A stretch of 64,000 nt of DNA from Aliigemmobacter aestuarii. GTDB taxonomy: Bacteria > Pseudomonadota > Alphaproteobacteria > Rhodobacterales > Rhodobacteraceae. Shown piece after piece: positions 50,901 through 61,100 of the stretch; the first letter of the stretch is position 1, and the number at the start of each line of letters is the position of its first letter. Location: the NCBI RefSeq assembly GCF_004799285.1, contig NZ_SSND01000004.1:357715-421714 (forward strand), read 5' to 3'. The notes under the pieces were generated by a model that worked only from the letters and a program-made list of their open reading frames with translations, was not told the DNA's origin and ran no database searches. A program made the translations under genes and the position numbers.

Positions 50901-52347
50901 CGTTGAAATCCAGATCGATGATATGGCCATAGGGGCCAATGATGCCCTCGCCGTTGCGATAGCCGCGGATCATGTCCTTGTTGACCTCGAGCATCCCCAT
51001 CAGGAACAGCTCCACGTCATTGGAGGACCGGGTCTGATCCAGCGGCGAGACGAGCGGGCGGTTCGGCGTGCCCGGCTGCACCAGCCGCGGCGTGACCAGG
51101 ATGACCAGGTCGGTTTCGTTCTTCTGGAAGGCGGTCGACCGGAACAGCGTGCCCAGGATCGGCACCTGCGAGATCCACGGCACCGCCTGGATGTTGCGTT
51201 CGTTGTCCACCTGCAGAAGCCCGGCGATGGCAAAGCTCTGCCCGTCGCGCAGCGTCACGGTGGTATCGGCCTTGCGCGAGATGAAGGCGGGGTTGCCGTT
51301 CACGATCACCGAGGTGTCGATGTCGGAGACTTCCGGGCGGATGCGCAGGCTGATCTGGTTGTTGTCCATCACCACGGGGCGGAAGTTCAGCCGCACGCCG
51401 TATTCGCGATAATCGGTTTGAGTCGCTGTCGACCCATTGTCCCCAAAAACAGGCGATACTATTGGTACTTCTCCTCCGACAACGAAGTTCGCCTCAACTC
51501 CGCTGGTAGTAACCAGTGTGGGGTTTGCTAGCCGGCGGGCAAGGCCCTTACCTTCGAGCGTGTTAATCACAATATCGATTTCGGTGCCGGCGATTTCGAG
51601 TAGGTTCCCAACGAAGCTACCGAAAGGAGGGTTAGCGGCGTTAACTGCGTTGCCCGTCGTCATCCGGGTCACGCCCGCATTGGTGCCGGTCAGGTTCACG
51701 CCCAGTTCGCGGCCGAAGTTGCGGCTGACTTCGAGGATGCGCACGTCAAGCTGCACCTGCTGCGGATCGACCACCCGCATCGCGTTCACGACCGGGTTTT
51801 CCGAATACTGCTGCGCGATTTCCAGGATGCGGTCGCGGTCGACATTGTCCTTCACCACGCCCGAGATGCGGATGCGGCCGTTCAGGTTCTCCACATCCAC
51901 CCGCGCGCTTGGCACCGCGCCGTCGATCGCCTGCTGAAGCTCGCTGAAATCGGTGCGCACCTTCAGGATGGTGGTGCCCAGAAGCTTCTTGTTGGCGTCG
52001 TAATACGAAATGTTCGTCGTGCCGGGGTTGTTGCCCTGCACATAGACCGACCGGTCGCTCAGCGGAAAGACGTCGGCGACCTGGCTGTTGCCCACGACGA
52101 TGTCGGTGAAGGGCACGTTGGTCGACAGCGTGAGCGTGAAGCCGGGGCGGATCTCGATCGGAACGACCGGCCCGCCGGTGCCCAGGAAAATCGCCCGTTC
52201 CTGCGCGTGAACGACCTGCGGGGCCACCGCCGGAAGGGCCAGCGCACAGGCCAAAACGGAGCAGCGTGCCGCCGTTCGCAGCCCGTCCATCAGCCGTGTC
52301 AGGGGCCGTTCGCCCCGGAGAGAGGTGTGGTGCAGCGCCATTTTCAT
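50878..52347 (-). CDS. cpaC: Tad outer-membrane secretin RcpA/CpaC
   Basis: About 489 residues from ATG 52347; the TTG at 52362 lies just upstream with no advantage. A signal peptide (ACALALPAVAPQVVHA) is followed by an N-terminal domain (GFTLTLSTNVPFTDIVVGNSQVADVFPLSDRSVYVQGNNPGTTNISYYD), a BON-like domain and the secretin domain ending QVPILGTLFRSTAFQKNETDLVILVTPRLV. It forms the outer-membrane channel for the Flp pilus. The part between about 51410 and 51660 uses codons unlike the rest, which may be a recombined segment. Confidence 0.93.
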   Translation of the reverse strand: MKMALHHTSLRGERPLTRLMDGLRTAARCSVLACALALPAVAPQVVHAQERAIFLGTGGPVVPIEIRPGFTLTLSTNVPFTDIVVGNSQVADVFPLSDRSVYVQGNNPGTTNISYYDANKKLLGTTILKVRTDFSELQQAIDGAVPSARVDVENLNGRIRISGVVKDNVDRDRILEIAQQYSENPVVNAMRVVDPQQVQLDVRILEVSRNFGRELGVNLTGTNAGVTRMTTGNAVNAANPPFGSFVGNLLEIAGTEIDIVINTLEGKGLARRLANPTLVTTSGVEANFVVGGEVPIVSPVFGDNGSTATQTDYREYGVRLNFRPVVMDNNQISLRIRPEVSDIDTSVIVNGNPAFISRKADTTVTLRDGQSFAIAGLLQVDNERNIQAVPWISQVPILGTLFRSTAFQKNETDLVILVTPRLVQPGTPNRPLVSPLDQTRSSNDVELFLMGMLEVNKDMIRGYRNGEGIIGPYGHIIDLDFNDALLTKK

Positions 52348-52404
52348 CGTCCCGTGCCCCAATATTCTTGTTGTTCGAGAATGGCGGGCGTTCTGCCCGT
52401 CCGG

Positions 52405-53520
52405 TCACTCGTCCTGACTGTGATTTACACGGTACTCTTCCCGTTGCCCGTTACGAACGATCCCCACCGAAACGTATTCCGGGGCAGGGGGGGCAACTTC
52501 GACCAGCTTTTCCACAACCTTCACCACTTCCTTCTCGACGACAACAGGTTCGGTGCGGGTGGTCAGGTTTTCTTCGACAGACTGAAGTCTGCCTGCAACA
52601 TTTTCCTCGACAGATTGCAGCTTTCCGGCAACATCCGAGCCCAAACTCTGGATCGCCTGCTCCAGCGCCGCCAGTTTTGCGGCCTGTTCCTCGATCAGCT
52701 GCTGTTCGGCCGCGCGGGCCTCGGCCTCGGCCTGAGCCTGCGCCTCGGCCTGCGCCCGGGCCAGTTCGGCAGAGGCTGCGGTGACGGACAGTTCATCCAG
52801 CGTCATGCGTTCGCTGTCCTCGATATCGGCGGAAACCACGTTGCGCAGCGCCAGCGACAGCGTGCCCACGGTGGCCCCCAGCGTCAGTTTCTGCGCCTCT
52901 TCGGTGCTGACCTCGAAGGTCACGGTCTGCACGACGCTTGGCTGGTCCTTGCGGTCGTCGGCGATCTGGTCGATGGCCAGAACCTTGACGCCCTGCAACA
53001 GCACATCGACATAGGCCTCTTCGTCGTCGTTCATGTTCGCGCGGGTCAGCATCACGTCGACCCGGTCGCCGGGCAGCACGAAGCCCGCCACGCCAAGCAC
53101 GTCATTCACCCGGATCGACACGGCCTTCATGCCGGGTGACAGGGCGGTGGACAGTTTCGCGCGCTGGCCGGGGGTGGTGACTTTCGACGACAGGACTGGT
53201 TCGCCCTGTTCCATCGAGGCCAGGACAAAACGCGCGGTTTCCTCGGTCGTGCCGGCGAGGTCCTCGACCTTCGAGAAAGAGCCGGGCGGCAGGTTCGGGC
53301 TGGCCCAGGGGATCACGTCCAGCTTTTCGGCGGTGATCCGTTCGCCAAAGCGCATCGCCGTCTTGGCAACGACGATGGTCTTCATGTCCTCGTTCGTGCG
53401 CTGCTGTTCGGTCAGCGCGATCCGTTCGCGCTGGTCCGCCAGCCATCCGCGCACGCCAATCACGGCAAGAATGGCAAGAACCGATGCCAGTATCAGGCTG
53501 ATAATGGTGGATGCCCGCAT
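52405..53520 (-). CDS. cpaB: Flp pilus assembly protein CpaB/RcpC
   Basis: A 371-residue protein; ATG 53520 follows GAGGAAAG. N-terminal TM helix (IISLILASVLAILAVIGVRGWL), a SAF domain (TIVVAKTAMRFGERITAEKLDVIPWASPNLPPGSF, about 49-83), then the CpaB/RcpC domain (ALSPGMKAVSIRVNDVLGVAGFVLPGDRVDVMLTR). The C-terminal third is a coiled coil (ELARAQAEAQAQAEAEARAAEQQLIEEQAAKLAALEQ), then QSVEEN(V/L) repeats. It bridges the secretin and the wall. It precedes the secretin gene by 57 bp. Confidence 0.93.
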   Translation of the reverse strand: MRASTIISLILASVLAILAVIGVRGWLADQRERIALTEQQRTNEDMKTIVVAKTAMRFGERITAEKLDVIPWASPNLPPGSFSKVEDLAGTTEETARFVLASMEQGEPVLSSKVTTPGQRAKLSTALSPGMKAVSIRVNDVLGVAGFVLPGDRVDVMLTRANMNDDEEAYVDVLLQGVKVLAIDQIADDRKDQPSVVQTVTFEVSTEEAQKLTLGATVGTLSLALRNVVSADIEDSERMTLDELSVTAASAELARAQAEAQAQAEAEARAAEQQLIEEQAAKLAALEQAIQSLGSDVAGKLQSVEENVAGRLQSVEENLTTRTEPVVVEKEVVKVVEKLVEVAPPAPEYVSVGIVRNGQREEYRVNHSQDE

Positions 53521-53718
53521 CTTTCCTCAATCCTCTGTGCCTGCCCCCTTGCCCCGGTGGGGTGTCGGCGCAAGGGCCGACAGGGCATGTCAATTGGGCC
53601 TGAATGGCCGGACCAGGAAACTCGTCAAGGGATCAAACGCATTGCGGCACCGACCCCGAAGGACCGGCGCCGCGAATGTCTCACGCCGCTGGATCAAAAT
53701 TGCGGCAATATTGCGACC

Positions 53719-53916
53719 TCACGGGTTCAGGTCTGCGCCCGCAACCCAGTTCGCCCACGCGGTCCAGCTGGCTGCCAAGTTGGTGCCGAAAAGGGTCACG
53801 GCGATGATCACGGCGCCGGTCAGCAGGCCGAGCAGGATCAGGTATTCGGTCAGCGCCAGGCCGGATTCTTCCTTGGCGAAGCGGGTCATCAGGGATTTCA
53901 TTTTGGAAGCAAGCAT
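53719..53916 (-). CDS. flp: Flp-type major pilin
   Basis: A 65-residue pilin; ATG 53916 has GGAG 7 bp upstream. The processing site is within KEESGLALTEYLILLGLLTGAVIIAV; the E after ALT is the conserved Glu at mature position five with the usual EY pair. The short C-terminus (AASWTAWANWVAGADLNP) is typical of Flp pilins. It stands alone with about 200 bp before cpaB, suggesting its own abundant transcript. Confidence 0.95.
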   Translation of the reverse strand: MLASKMKSLMTRFAKEESGLALTEYLILLGLLTGAVIIAVTLFGTNLAASWTAWANWVAGADLNP

Positions 53917-54253
53917 TTGCGTTCTCCATTAGGGCTGTTGGTTGAAAGGCGTTCCCCCACCGAAGCCTTCAAGACTGCTGGAACCACGCACCGATTAATG
54001 AACCTATTCAATGCCCCATTATTGCTGCAGTTCCTGCCCCTTCGTCAAGTTTTCGCCATGATCATGCGCCGTTTCGCCACGTTTCCGCCCGAAGTCTGCC
54101 CCTTTGTTTCGCGACCGCGAACGACCCCGTCGCATCACGGCTTCCGAATACAATCAAAGGTTGATGGGTGGGTTATTAAGCGGCGCAAAGGTTGCAAATG
54201 CGATTCGCTTTGCCCCTGCGATTCGCCCTGAAAAAGGGTCAAAATCGGGTGAA
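53917..54253. other. Pilin upstream region
   Basis: About 337 bp between flp and the tadG 3' end, without a credible gene. AT-rich stretches near 53990-54030 and 54150-54200 make it the likely promoter zone of the pilin; I cannot assign boxes with confidence. Confidence 0.4.
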
Positions 54254-55810
54254 TCAGCGCACCAGAATCGCCTCATCCCGCACGAACGTGTCCAGCGTCC
54301 CGTTCCCGCCCGCGCCCGTGATGTCGATGATTTCGACGTCGATGGTTTCATCCATCGGGTTCACCAGGAACAGGCTGGCATAGGCGTTGACCGGATAGCG
54401 GTTGATGCCGCCGCCCTCATCCTCGTTGGCGATGCAGTCGATCAGGGCAGCAAAGACAATGCGGCGGTCGGGATCAGCCAGCCCGTTCACCGGCGGGTTC
54501 TTCGACAGGGCGCAGATCGGGCGGCCGGTTTCCTTGCGGTTGTTGTTGTTCCCGCCATCCCCCTGCGACCGCACGTCCAGCAGGTTGTTGTCGATCTCGT
54601 AGCGGTAGACGTCATAGCGCGACGGCACGGTCGATCCGGGGAAGGTGGCCAGCGGCATGCTGTTCATCTCGTCCAGCATCGTCTGGGTCAGCGGCACGCT
54701 GGGGAAATTGACCGACCAGTAAAGGTTGATGTCCCAGTCCCCCGATCCGATGAAGGCGCCAAGCGCGCCCTGTCCGGGAGGCGCCATCGTGGCGTTTTCG
54801 GGGAAGCCGATCGCCCACCAATCCTCGGGCGGGGGCAGGGTCTGGTTGTTGTTCAGCGTGTCGGGATAGGGTTCGCTGTTGCAGGCATTTCCCGACCCGC
54901 GGACATAGCCCTTGCGCACGTTTTCCGCGGGCGGATACTGGCTGACCCGGTTGCCGAACGGGCCGTCGTAGATGTCGAACCGCACGTTGATCCCCTGCGC
55001 GATCGAGGTCGCGGCCCCCGGCTTTGTCGTGACGGTGCGCGCGTCATAGCAGGTGGGGTTCACCGCCCCGGCAAAGATTTCACGGATCGCATTGGCGCTG
55101 GCGGAAGTGTTGTCATTCGCCCCCCGCACGCTGAGAAACCCGAAGTTCCCCGGCGAGGCGGTGTCGCTGCCCTTGGGGTGCAGCTTCAGCAGCCGCCCAT
55201 ACAGATGCCCCGCCGCGAAGGCATCCTGCAGGTCAAGGTTCTGCGTCTCGAACGGGTTGCAGATGTAAAGCGGCGTCACGTCGCAGGCGGCGGTGCGGTA
55301 GGTCGCGACCGCATCCGCCGCGATCGGGACCGTGGGGCGCAGCCCCGTGGCGGGGTTGAAGAAGAAGGCGCTCAGATCATCGGCCTGCGCGCGGACATAT
55401 ACGAACAGCGCGTCCTCGCCATCGGTCACGGCGTGATCGGTCAGGAACGTCTCGGTCAGGGCGGTGTCGTCCGAGGCGGGCAGGTCATCGAGGAAGATCA
55501 CGGTGAATTCGTTGCCGTCCGCATCGGCATAGACCAGGTTTGCTTGCGACGCCTGTTCGGTATCCAGATAGGCCACGCTGTTGGTCAGGTTCGCCATCGC
55601 CGCCTTGGCGCGGTCGATGGAATCGGGGCTTCCGTCCAGTTCGCGCCCGGCGGCAAGGGCCAGCGCGTCGGCTGCGGCCTGAAGATCGGAATGGGCGTTG
55701 TTGCCCCGGTTGATGTCCATCACGATCAGCCCAAGCCCGACGAAGGCGGGCAGCGCGATCAGGGTGAGGGCCAGAACATAGCCGTCTTCGCGTTTCAGAA
55801 AATTCTTCAT
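54254..55810 (-). CDS. tadG: TadG-like pilus-associated protein
   Basis: A 518-residue protein from ATG 55810, with GGAGG 5 bp upstream. N-terminus REDGYVLALTLIALPAFVGLGLIVMDINRGNNAHSDLQAAADALALAAGREL is the DUF2134/TadG start: a TM helix followed by the LQAAADAxALAAA motif. A long extracytoplasmic domain with many cysteines and Asn follows. Proteins of this group contribute to pilus anchoring and are often variable. It is the first gene of the pilin side of the locus. Confidence 0.8.
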   Translation of the reverse strand: MKNFLKREDGYVLALTLIALPAFVGLGLIVMDINRGNNAHSDLQAAADALALAAGRELDGSPDSIDRAKAAMANLTNSVAYLDTEQASQANLVYADADGNEFTVIFLDDLPASDDTALTETFLTDHAVTDGEDALFVYVRAQADDLSAFFFNPATGLRPTVPIAADAVATYRTAACDVTPLYICNPFETQNLDLQDAFAAGHLYGRLLKLHPKGSDTASPGNFGFLSVRGANDNTSASANAIREIFAGAVNPTCYDARTVTTKPGAATSIAQGINVRFDIYDGPFGNRVSQYPPAENVRKGYVRGSGNACNSEPYPDTLNNNQTLPPPEDWWAIGFPENATMAPPGQGALGAFIGSGDWDINLYWSVNFPSVPLTQTMLDEMNSMPLATFPGSTVPSRYDVYRYEIDNNLLDVRSQGDGGNNNNRKETGRPICALSKNPPVNGLADPDRRIVFAALIDCIANEDEGGGINRYPVNAYASLFLVNPMDETIDVEIIDITGAGGNGTLDTFVRDEAILVR

Positions 55811-55941
55811 GAAAGCCTCCGTCTGGGGTCGGATCAACGGGCGCAGGGCGCGGCACAGGCAATCTGATCAACTGCGGGAATTATCCGCCCGAACCCGTGC
55901 CTTGTAAAGCAAATCAAGGCGTTTTCCCGGCGATTCGGGTC

Positions 55942-56424
55942 TCAGAGCCCGGTCAGGATGGCCACGATGGCGGCCAGCGCCATCGGCACGCCATAGGGCA
56001 TCTTGCGCTGTTCGGCGATCAGCGCGAGGCGCTGGCCGATCAACCCGCGCGCCCGGTCCGGGTCGCCGCGCCCGGCCATGCGGATGCCGATCACCATCAG
56101 GACCGACAGGGCCAGAAGGACGACGGCATAGACGCCGATCCCTTGCCAGCCGATCAGCAGGCCCAGGGGCAGGTACAGCTTGGCATCGCCCGCGCCGATC
56201 ATCCCTAGGGCCCAGAGGCCGAATCCCAGCACGAACAGCACGCCCCCCACGATCAGGCTGCCCTTCCAGCCGCCCGACGGGTCCAGCGCCACGGCGACCA
56301 GCGCCACGACGGTCAGGATGATCACGTCGCGGTTGGCGATGCGGAAGGTCAGGAAATCGCGCCAGCCGATCCAGGCCAGCAGCAGCATGGCCAGGACAAG
56401 CGTCAGGATATGGGCGGTCAGCAT
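55942..56424 (-). CDS. cpaA: Prepilin peptidase CpaA/TadV
   Basis: A 160-residue A24-type aspartic membrane protease that processes Flp and TadE-like pilins. The catalytic Asp pair is visible in WRDFLTFRIANRD and GAGDAKLYLP. It has about four to five TM helices and lacks the N-terminal methylase domain, as usual for Tad systems. Confidence 0.92.
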   Translation of the reverse strand: MLTAHILTLVLAMLLLAWIGWRDFLTFRIANRDVIILTVVALVAVALDPSGGWKGSLIVGGVLFVLGFGLWALGMIGAGDAKLYLPLGLLIGWQGIGVYAVVLLALSVLMVIGIRMAGRGDPDRARGLIGQRLALIAEQRKMPYGVPMALAAIVAILTGL

Positions 56425-56461
56425 CGGCAGGCCGATCCTTCGTTTCGCCGGTCAGGCAAGG

Positions 56462-56983
56462 TCAGATCCCGCGCAGGTCGCCCGGTGAACGCTTCTGGTA
56501 GTTCACGGAATTGCGCAGCATTTCCAGATTGTTCGCCGCCGTCTCGTTCGACGGGTCGATCTCGTACGCGGCCAGGAAGTGCTTGCGCGCGACCTGAAGG
56601 TTGCCGCGCAACAGCATCGAATAGCCATAGTTGTTGTGGAATTCGATCCGGTTGCCGATTATCGGCTGCAGCTTGCGATAGGCGATGTCGGACTGGTCGA
56701 ACCGGCGCAGCATGTCGGAAGCCGCAGCATAGCCCAACAGAGCCTGCGGGTCGCTTGGCGCCACTTCCAGCGCGCGCTTGAACAGCGTGCTGGCACGGCC
56801 ATAGTTCTTCGACTTGAATTGGTTCTTTGCCGACACGATCAGCTGATCGTCCGGGTAATAATCCCGGTTCGACGTGTCCGCGACCGTCGACGCCTTGTCA
56901 CCGAAACTGGACAAATCCCCCAGACCACCCTCGGTGCAGGCAGTCAGGCCAACCACGCACAGGACACAAAGGATCTTCTTCAT
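56462..56983 (-). CDS. TPR lipoprotein, TadD-like
   Basis: A 173-residue lipoprotein (lipobox LTAC); ATG 56983 has GAGG 8 bp upstream. Three to four TPR-like helical pairs follow (AKNQFKSKNYGRASTLFKRALEVAPSDPQALLGYAAASDMLRRFDQSDIAYRKL...). TadD proteins help secretin assembly. It precedes cpaA by 37 bp and is the top or near-top gene of this transcript. Confidence 0.85.
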   Translation of the reverse strand: MKKILCVLCVVGLTACTEGGLGDLSSFGDKASTVADTSNRDYYPDDQLIVSAKNQFKSKNYGRASTLFKRALEVAPSDPQALLGYAAASDMLRRFDQSDIAYRKLQPIIGNRIEFHNNYGYSMLLRGNLQVARKHFLAAYEIDPSNETAANNLEMLRNSVNYQKRSPGDLRGI

Positions 56984-57111
56984 GATGGAAGCCTCGAAGA
57001 CAGTGCGATCAGTCTTTCACCTTACTTTCTGCGACCGCCCCTGTCCATCGACGGCCCGCCGAACTGCTGTTTGCTATTGTAAATCGAACACATGCCAGGC
57101 GGCATTCATGT

Positions 57112-57900
57112 TCAGAAGAAGAACCACTCGATCAGCCAGGCGCCGCCCGCCAGATGCGTTGCGGTGATGGCCAGGTAGGTGGCGGCCGCAAGGGCCAGCG
57201 CGCGGCGCGGCATGGCGGTCTGTTTGATCTCGAGATGTTCGGGGAAAAGGAAGACGCCGCTGCCGATCATGCAGATCACCAGAAGCTGCGGCGACTGGAA
57301 CCCGATCGCCAGCGCGCTGGCGATGGCCGAAAGGCCGACCATCGCGCGGTGCCGGGCGTTGGCGCGCAGGCTGTGGGCGATGGCGTTGACGCAGCGCCCG
57401 CCGTCCAGCGGCCAGAGCGGCAGGAGATTGATGAAGTTGTAGGCGGCGATGACCGAACCCAGGATGCGCAGGAACCGCGCCACCGCAGGGGCGTGATCCT
57501 GCAGAAGTCCGGCCGCGACAAGCGCCACCACCATCGGCGCGATGCTGAAGGCCGCGCCCATCAGGTGCACGAAGACCTCGGCCTGAAGCGTGGCAGGCTT
57601 CCTGGTCGAGATCGGGTCTTTCGAGATCATCGGGAGCAGGCGGAACCGCGCATCGCCGTGCCCCAGCAGCCGATAGGCCAGCACATGCCCCGCCTCGTGC
57701 AGGATCACTGCGGCGACCAGCGACAGGCCGTAGGGAAAATCCAGAAGCGCAAGGGCCAGAAGCGCGGCGAGGATGCCGATGCGAAGCGAGTCGGCATCCA
57801 CACGCGGCGGAACAATCGACCCGTCCTGGCTGATCATCCCGGCGCGCAGCCCGTAGATCAGCGCGCTGGCGATGGTGAGTGCGATCACGATCTCGAACAT
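57112..57900 (-). CDS. Site-2 protease-like (M50) membrane protein
   Basis: A 262-residue protein from ATG 57900, with AAGGGGA 5 bp upstream. The M50 zinc motif HEAGH is at 68-72, and the second motif LLPLWPLDGGR near 156-166 supplies the Asp ligand. About six TM helices. It is like short intramembrane proteases. Whether it acts on pilus parts or on a sigma regulator is not known. It lies just upstream of the Tad genes on the same strand, with a gap of about 130 bp. Confidence 0.85.
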   Translation of the reverse strand: MFEIVIALTIASALIYGLRAGMISQDGSIVPPRVDADSLRIGILAALLALALLDFPYGLSLVAAVILHEAGHVLAYRLLGHGDARFRLLPMISKDPISTRKPATLQAEVFVHLMGAAFSIAPMVVALVAAGLLQDHAPAVARFLRILGSVIAAYNFINLLPLWPLDGGRCVNAIAHSLRANARHRAMVGLSAIASALAIGFQSPQLLVICMIGSGVFLFPEHLEIKQTAMPRRALALAAATYLAITATHLAGGAWLIEWFFF

Positions 57901-58088
57901 GACGGTCCCCTTGGCCGATGGTGTTGCAAGGCCGATGATGGCAGGGCGTTGGTGACGATTGTTGGGCATAGCCCGCGCCGAATTGTGGCAAGGCAGGGAT
58001 TTTCCGCATTTCGTGAACAATCCGTGGCCCCGACTGGCCTGAACTGGCCACGCGCGGCGCTTCCGCAGCCGGTTCCGGCGCGGATGGC

Positions 58089-58118
58089 AAAAGGCCGGCG
58101 GAGTTGCCCCCGCCGGCC
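58089..58118 (-). terminator. Intrinsic terminator after the outer-membrane barrel gene
   Basis: On the minus strand GGCCGGCGG and CCGCCGGCC (58110-58118 and 58093-58101 on the plus strand) form a 9-bp GC stem with an 8-base loop, followed by TTTTG. It lies 23 bp past the stop of the 58142 gene. Confidence 0.8.
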
Positions 58119-58141
58119 CTGTCATGTCCTGACGTTCAGGC

Positions 58142-61100
58142 TCAGAACGTCGCGACGATGTTCAGGAAGGCGCCTTCCTTGCGGCCCGAAATCTCGCGCA
58201 GGTCGCTGGACACATCGCCCCACTGATAGCCGACACCGGCCTTCATGTTGTTGCCGAAGTGCCGCCAGACGCCGAACACCGCGCCCTTTTCGGTCACGCC
58301 GGTTTCCTGGAACTTCATCATCCGCGCCTCGGCGGTGATGTCCCAGTTGTGGACGACGTGATAGTCGACCCGCAGGATGCCAAGCGTCGCGGTGCTGTTG
58401 GTGAAGGCGTTGGTGCCGCGCGCGGCGACCTTCGACTTGCGGTAGCCCACTTTCGCGCCGATCGTCCATTCCTGCGACAGGTCATAGTTGATGTCGGCGC
58501 TCAGGATGTGGGACTTCTGGCTTGGTCCGTTCAGGTCGCCCTCGAAGTTCACCTGATCGGGGCCGGGCAGGTCGTAAAGATAGGTGTAGCGGAACAGCGC
58601 GTTCACCCGGTCATGGTTGACGGGCCGGTAGGCGAGGCCAAGGTTCGCCTCGACATACTTGCCGTCCCTGAGCGCGGACTGATCGGATTCCGAGATCAGC
58701 GCGTCAAGATTGGCCAAGAGCCGCAGGTCTTCGCTGAACTGATAGCGCGCATAGCCGGACACGCCCCAGGTCTTGCGATCCAGCGCCCCGTTGGTCGAGG
58801 TTTCGCGGCGGAATTCGCCCGCGATCCCGGCCTGAAGCCGCTCGCCCTCGGAATAGCGCACCCCCATTGAGATGCCCTTGCGGCGGAAGGTGCCGTTGGT
58901 CGGATCCTCGGTCCTGCCATAGATCACGCCGCCGTCGATCGCCCAGACATCGCTGGGTGTGTAGGTCACGCCGAACGAATTGGACAGGGACGGCCGGTCG
59001 CCCAGGCGGTCATAGGTGTTTTCGGCCCGGACGCTGATCGAATCCGTGACCTGGCTTTGCGCCCCCACGACCCAGGTGCCGCCGTCCTTGCCGCTGAAGT
59101 TCGTCTGGTCGTACTGGCGCATCGGGTCAAGCCGGTAGCCGAAGTTGAAGGTGCTGCCGGCGTTGGGTTCGTAGATCACCATCGCATGCCCGGCCTCACC
59201 CAGCGATCCGTCCGAAATCTCTGCCTCGAACGACAGCTTTTCGGTCAGCCTGGCCTTCGCGCCGATCCCCAGACGGTCGTTCCGGGGCAGGCCGCCGCTG
59301 CGGTCCAGCGTCTGCTGGGCAAAGACCCAGGCAGAAAGATCCTCGTCTCGGGTCCAGGTCAGGCGCGCGCCAAGGTCGGTGCGGGTGCCGTTGCGGGCGG
59401 CGATCGCCGAGGGATCGAAACGGTCGGTATGGGCCGCCTCGATTTCCGCCTTCCACTGTTCGTTGATCTGAAAGACCATGCCGACGCGGCTGTCCTCGCG
59501 CCGTTCGCCGTTGGCGCGCTTCAGCTTGTCATAGCCGAAGGTCAGCGTGGTACGCGGGTTGACGATCACCTCGCTCGCGAGGCCGATGGCCTCTTGCGTG
59601 ACCGCGATGTTGTAATCGGCGGAAACGAAGCCCGCCTCCTTCTTGTCGTAATAGGCCGAGACGAACCCGCCCAGCCGTCCGCCGGACAGCTCCATCAGGT
59701 CGCCGCGCGCCTCGACCCGGACCGACTCCGCCGGGCGGCCGGTGACGCCCACGGTGCCGCCGGGGGTGAAATCAAGCCCGCCGTTGATCGACCCGTCAGA
59801 GCCGAAGCCGGGGCCTTCGCTGCGGGCATATTCCGCCGACAGGTACGTGCCCTCGCTGCGCCGCCACAAGAGATCGACGCCGACCAGTTCGTTGTCGGCA
59901 AGCCCGGTGGTTTCCTTCTGCGCGCTGGCCCCCAGCCGCAGGGTATCGGTCACCCAGCCCTCGACCCGCAGGCCGGTGGACATGCCGTCCACATTGCCCA
60001 CCGACGGGACGTATTCGTATTGGGCGACCAGGTCGATGTCATAGGCGCCCAGGGGCCGGTCGGTGACAAGGCTGCCGCCGCCCGCCTGATCCAGCGGCCG
60101 CTTCAGCAGCACGACGCCCTGGAAATAGTTGATCTCGTAATCCTGGCCCTCGATCAGCCGTTCCTGCCGCACCACAAGGCCGGTCACGGGATCGCGCCAT
60201 TGCACATAGATCGTCGCGGTGCCGGTCAGGATATCCTGCCGTTTCAGGAAATAGGTGCTTCCGCCGGTGCCGCGCAGGACATCGCGCTGCGCCAGGCGGT
60301 CGGGTTGCGCCGCATAGGCCGAAAACCGCAGGCGCGGTTCCCCGAACGAGGTCTGCCCCAGGCTTTCATGCACGGCCTGCAGGCCATAAAGCGTGCGGTC
60401 GCTGCGCACCAGGCGCAGGGATTCGTCGGTGGTCTGGAAATCGCCCCACAGGATGTGGGAATTGTCCTTCTGCACCTTCACGTAAAGCTTGCCCGAGGTC
60501 GGGGCGTCATCGACATAGGTCGAATCGTCGCCGAAGGTCGGATAGACATCGTCATCGAGGATCCGCCGCAGGACCTGATCGGGTTCCTTCGCGCCGATGT
60601 CGCGGAAGATCCGGTCAAGTTCGTCCTCGCGGGTGTCCAGGGCCGCGGTGATCGTCACCCCGTTGGCAAGCGTTCCCTTGGCATAGCCCGCGACGCGTCC
60701 CAGCGTATAGCTGTCGCCATCTTCCTCGCCCACGGTCAGATCGACCATGCCGAAATAGAACCAGTCTTCTTCCGGGATCTCGACGGTGCGGTCGATGGTG
60801 CGGCCACCCACACCCACGCGCACGTCCTGGGTGCCGGGCGGCAGGATGCGCTCCACCGCGAAGGCGCCGGTGCCGTCCACCGGGACGGGTTCGCCCATCA
60901 CCATCACCGTGGTGCCGGGCGCCACCTGATCAGAGAAGACCGTGACAGTGCCGCCCCGGATCGGGATCGCGCGGCGGCGCGTCATGTCCTCGCCTTCGCC
61001 CGCGGCCACGATCGGGCCATCAAGCAGCGGATCGGAATAGCGTTCGGCCGACCGCGACAGGGGCAGCATGACCGTTTCGTCATAGCGGCCCGCGCTGTCA

